A DNA stretch of 64,000 nucleotides, taken from assembly GCF_005780165.1 (NCBI RefSeq), contig NZ_VAUV01000015.1, positions 98,153-162,152 on the forward strand, written 5' to 3'. The position numbers and the translations under genes were made by a program. The notes below the pieces were generated by a model. It was not told where the DNA came from. It made no database searches and saw only the letters and a list, made by a program, of their open reading frames with translations. This stretch comes from Phragmitibacter flavus (lineage in GTDB: Bacteria > Verrucomicrobiota > Verrucomicrobiia > Verrucomicrobiales > Verrucomicrobiaceae). Positions 61,313-64,000 of this stretch are shown piece after piece (position 1 is the stretch's first letter; the number at the start of each line of letters is the position of its first letter).

Positions 61313-63103
61313 TCAGGCCCACATGGGACGGGGGGCTTCGAAGGTTTGGCGTTGCTGGGTGAGTGGGTGGGTGAAGGTCATGCGCGAGGCGTGAAGACAG
61401 AGGGGCGGGGCTTCGGTGTCGAGGGTTTGGGTGGGGCCGTTTTGATGATTGGGGAGATAGGCTTGATCACCGACGATAGGGAAACCGAGGTGCCAGAGAT
61501 GGACGCGGATTTGATTGGTGCGGCCGGTGATGGGACGCGCTTCGAGAAGGGCGGTGCCGTCGGGATCGCGGGAGATGACGGTGAATTCGGTGCGGGCGGG
61601 GAGGCCGTTGAGGTGATCGATGGTGCGTGATCCGGCGAGGCCAGGTTCGTCGCTGATGGGTTGATCGCTGAAAAAGTGATCGGTGGGAGGATGACCCTGG
61701 ACGCGGGTGAGGTAGATTTTTTCGACTTCACCGCGTTCGAACTGGGGTTGGAGGAGGTTGGCGAAGTGTCGGGTGAGGGTGCAGATGACGAGGCCGGTGG
61801 TGTTGGCGTCGAGTCGATGAGCGGCGCGAATTTTACGGGGATCGTAAGCGAGATTGAGGAGGTGTTGCAGGGTGTTGCGATTGAAGCGCCCGGCGGGATG
61901 CATGGGCAGCGGGGCGGGTTTGTTGATGACGAGGATGGCTTCGTCTTCGTAAAGGAGCTCGATGGCGGCGTTGATATCGGGCTCGGTCAGGTTGCGCTGC
62001 ATGCGGACGTAACGTTCACCGGCGTGGACGATGTGGTCGGCGGCGACGGGATGGCCGTTGGTGTCGAGGAAAGCGTCTTCAGCGCAGAGGCGTCGCCATT
62101 CGTCGCGACTGATGTGGGGGAAGATGGTGACGAGGGCGTCGACGAAGGGGAGGCTGTCGCAGGACTCGGGAATGTTGAGGGGACGTGAATTGTCGTAGGG
62201 AGTGGAGCCGGGGAGGGGTTTGGAAAGGAGATCGGCGAGCCGGGCGCGGCTGGCGGCAAGGGTTTCGGTCAGTTGCTGTTCGCTGGTTCGGTAGCAATAC
62301 GGGCAGGATTGACCGGGGATGTAGCGGGGATCGCTGTGTTCTTCTTCGGTGAGGGGGCTTTGGCAGGCGAAACAGACGGCGGAACTGGTTTCGCGCAGGG
62401 CGGGGTCGACGCCGACGCGCTGGTCGAAGACGAAACATTCGCCGTCGTAGTGGTCGCCGCCGCAGTCTTCGAAATACTTGAGGATGCCGCCGTCGAGCTG
62501 GTGGATGTCGGTGAAACCTTCGCGTTCCATGAAGGGGCCGGCTTTCTCGCAACGGATTCCGCCGGTGCAGAACATGACGATGGGCTGGTGTTTGAGTTCC
62601 TCGGGGAGTTGGCGGACGGCTTCGGGGAACTCGCGGAAGTGGTCGATGGGGAGGATGTGGGCGTTTTTGAAGGTGCCGAGTTTGACTTCGTAGTCGTTGC
62701 GGGTGTCGAGAAGGGTGACGGGTTTGCCTTCGTCCAGCCAGGCCTTGAGTTGTTTTGGCGAAAGTTTGGGGGAGGTGCGTTGGGCGGGGTTGATGCCTTC
62801 GACGCCGAACGAAATGATTTCTTTTTTGAGGCGCACCAGCATGCGGTTGAAGGGCTGGTGGTCGCTGAGGCTGTATTTGGGGGAGAGGGTTTCGAGGCCA
62901 GGGATGTCGCGGAGGCGGGTGAGGAGGTTCTCGATGTTTTCGGCACTGCCGGCGATGAACAGGTTGATGCCTTCGGGAGCGAGGAGGATGGTGCCCTTGA
63001 GGTTCCAGGTTTTGCAGTCGGCAAGGAGGGATTCGCGCAGGGATTTGAGGTCCGTCAGGTTGGCGAACAGGTAGGCGGCGATGTTGGTGAAAGAGGGCAT
63101 CAA
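61313..63103 (-). CDS. Fusion: tRNA uridine hydroxylase TrhO (rhodanese) plus RluA-type pseudouridine synthase
   Basis: A 596-residue protein. Residues 1-290 are a complete TrhO/YceA protein: an N-terminal acylphosphatase-like domain, a rhodanese domain with Cys179 in 'FCTGGIRCEKAG', and a cysteine cluster (Cys244, 247, 267, 270). Residues 320-370 look S4-like. Residues 380-590 are an RluA pseudouridine synthase with 'AHRLDANTTGLVI' (catalytic Asp432) and 'PITGRTNQIRVHLWHLGFPI'. TrhO makes 5-hydroxyuridine at tRNA position 34, and RluA makes pseudouridine in tRNA or rRNA. No start or stop lies between the parts. The fused protein's target is unknown. Confidence 0.9.
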   Translation of the reverse strand: MMPSFTNIAAYLFANLTDLKSLRESLLADCKTWNLKGTILLAPEGINLFIAGSAENIENLLTRLRDIPGLETLSPKYSLSDHQPFNRMLVRLKKEIISFGVEGINPAQRTSPKLSPKQLKAWLDEGKPVTLLDTRNDYEVKLGTFKNAHILPIDHFREFPEAVRQLPEELKHQPIVMFCTGGIRCEKAGPFMEREGFTDIHQLDGGILKYFEDCGGDHYDGECFVFDQRVGVDPALRETSSAVCFACQSPLTEEEHSDPRYIPGQSCPYCYRTSEQQLTETLAASRARLADLLSKPLPGSTPYDNSRPLNIPESCDSLPFVDALVTIFPHISRDEWRRLCAEDAFLDTNGHPVAADHIVHAGERYVRMQRNLTEPDINAAIELLYEDEAILVINKPAPLPMHPAGRFNRNTLQHLLNLAYDPRKIRAAHRLDANTTGLVICTLTRHFANLLQPQFERGEVEKIYLTRVQGHPPTDHFFSDQPISDEPGLAGSRTIDHLNGLPARTEFTVISRDPDGTALLEARPITGRTNQIRVHLWHLGFPIVGDQAYLPNHQNGPTQTLDTEAPPLCLHASRMTFTHPLTQQRQTFEAPRPMWA

Positions 63104-63107
63104 AGAA

Positions 63108-63142
63108 GGGCTAAAGGATAAAGGCTAAGGGCTAAAGGGGGC
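63108..63142. repeat. Degenerate 7-bp tandem repeat
   Basis: GGGCTAA, AGGATAA, AGGCTAA, GGGCTAA and AGGGGGC follow one another just upstream of the TrhO-RluA gene. The family is the same as at 2980 and 28336. Confidence 0.6.
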
Positions 63143-63160
63143 TGACTCGCAACTGCATTG

Positions 63161-63745
63161 CTATCGGAGGCGGTAGTGGCCGGTGAGGGGGAATTGGAAA
63201 AGGCGGTCTTCTTCCTGGGTGCCGGTGCCGATGTTGTGAATGATGAGGTAAGTGCCGGTGGCGGATTTTTTGTCGCTGACGATCATGATGTGGGGAAGGT
63301 TGCCGCCGACGAGGCAGGTGACGAGGTCGCCGGGTTGGTAGTTGGCAGGATCGGTGGTGGCTTTGAGTTTTTGGTGATGGCGGGTGAGGTAGACCTGCAG
63401 GTTGGGGACGCGGCGGTGGTCGATGTTTTTGTCGGGTCGTTTGAGGCCCCAGATTTTGGGGGATTTGGCAAAATTGGCGCGCATGTCTTCGTGGACGAGC
63501 TTTTGCAGGTCGAGGTTGAGGGCGTCGCGCATGGCGCGGATGACGACATCGGTGCAAACGCCGCGTTCTTTGGGAAGGTCACCGTTGGGGTAGGTGAGGC
63601 TGACGTAGGCGGGGTCGTAGTGGGTGGTGACGCCGATTTGTTTGCGGGCGGAGTTGATGAGTTTTTGGGCGGGAGATTGGTCGGCGAGAAGGGGGGTGGT
63701 GAGGGTGAGAAAGAGGTGGAGGGTGATGGAGAGGATGGGATGCAT
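63161..63745 (-). CDS. DUF1287 family exported protein
   Basis: A 194-residue protein with signal peptide 'ITLHLFLTLTTPLLADQ'. DUF1287 landmarks are 'QIGVTTHYDPAYVSLTYPNG', 'GVCTDVVIRAMRDAL' and 'GDLVTCLVGGNLPHIMIVSD', with a Cys and a His in the places expected of an NlpC/P60-related fold. The substrate is unknown, perhaps peptidoglycan. ATG 63745 is chosen for the signal peptide. No gene is supported between it and the window end. Confidence 0.88.
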   Translation of the reverse strand: MHPILSITLHLFLTLTTPLLADQSPAQKLINSARKQIGVTTHYDPAYVSLTYPNGDLPKERGVCTDVVIRAMRDALNLDLQKLVHEDMRANFAKSPKIWGLKRPDKNIDHRRVPNLQVYLTRHHQKLKATTDPANYQPGDLVTCLVGGNLPHIMIVSDKKSATGTYLIIHNIGTGTQEEDRLFQFPLTGHYRLR

Positions 63746-64000
63746 GGGGTGCGGTGAGGGCAATATGCGTGGGTGACCGGCAGGCTGCAAGTTTGGGTCA
63801 CTGACTGGGACGATGGAACGACGGGCAGCTGCGAAGCCGCGAAGCGAATGCCCGCCACACCCACAGGCTGCACGCCCATAAGCATATACCTAACTCGCCA
63901 TGCATCGCTTGACTCTTGCCAATTGGCGCGGTCGGCGGGGTCTGCGCTCGCTTAGTTCTTCCAACCACAGGTGTGGGGCGTTCATCATATGAACCAACCC

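Noticed and set aside
63773..63955. 60-codon frame at the window end
   Set aside because: No start signal or domain; nothing else supports a gene there.

Overview
The window most likely comes from a member of the Verrucomicrobiota (Verrucomicrobiales type). The reasons are three DUF1549/DUF1553 'PSD1' proteins beside DUF1501 proteins, PEP-CTERM surface proteins, Tat-exported Gfo/Idh/MocA proteins, DUF1080 and sulfatase genes, DUF5069, and carboxynorspermidine synthase beside arginine decarboxylase. No rRNA gene, intact tRNA, CRISPR array or complete mobile element was seen.

Layout. 1-6.9 kb: a same-strand run of a PSD1 protein (cut by the window edge), a DUF1501 protein, a secreted protein with a duplicated domain plus a C39-like peptidase domain, and a small membrane protein. 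7-15 kb: an ABC-F ATPase, a ROK regulator, a large beta-repeat PEP-CTERM protein, asd, an L,D-transpeptidase and two tiny lipoproteins. 15-25 kb: mpg, a secretin-like gene with an apparent +1 frameshift at CTT-TGA, then two more DUF1549/DUF1553-DUF1501 pairs. 25-31.7 kb: an amino-acid ABC permease/ATPase pair, DUF5069, a polyamine pair (carboxynorspermidine synthase and speA), and an MFS carrier. 31.7-38.9 kb: a SNF2 helicase, mnmE, a zinc-ribbon membrane protein, rpsI and rplM. 38.9-53 kb: accessory genes (DUF1080, two PEP-CTERM proteins, a TMTC-like TPR membrane protein, an ISL3 transposase relic, two Gfo/Idh/MocA proteins, an FTR1 permease fusion, a lactonase-fold protein). 52.6-56.3 kb: a HigBA-like toxin-antitoxin pair between direct repeats, a sulfatase, and an A/T-rich islet with an unusual winged-helix/N-S-T-rich protein ending at a 3' tRNA fragment. 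56.3-64 kb: an imelysin/EfeO-like protein, a complex heptamer-repeat region, glnD, apt, a TrhO-RluA fusion and a DUF1287 protein.

How the genes fit together. The PSD1/DUF1501 pairs, sulfatase, DUF1080, Gfo/Idh/MocA and lactonase-fold proteins suggest a cell that processes complex, probably sulfated, carbohydrates outside the cytoplasm. That is an inference, since the PSD1 and DUF1501 roles are not biochemically settled. The rest is housekeeping: lysine/threonine biosynthesis, nitrogen sensing, purine salvage, tRNA modification, ribosomal proteins, DNA repair and polyamines.

The least explained features are a family of 7-bp-period tandem repeats found only between genes, the CTT-TGA frameshift site, the duplicated-domain C39-like protein, the TrhO-RluA fusion, and the 55.4-56.25 kb islet.
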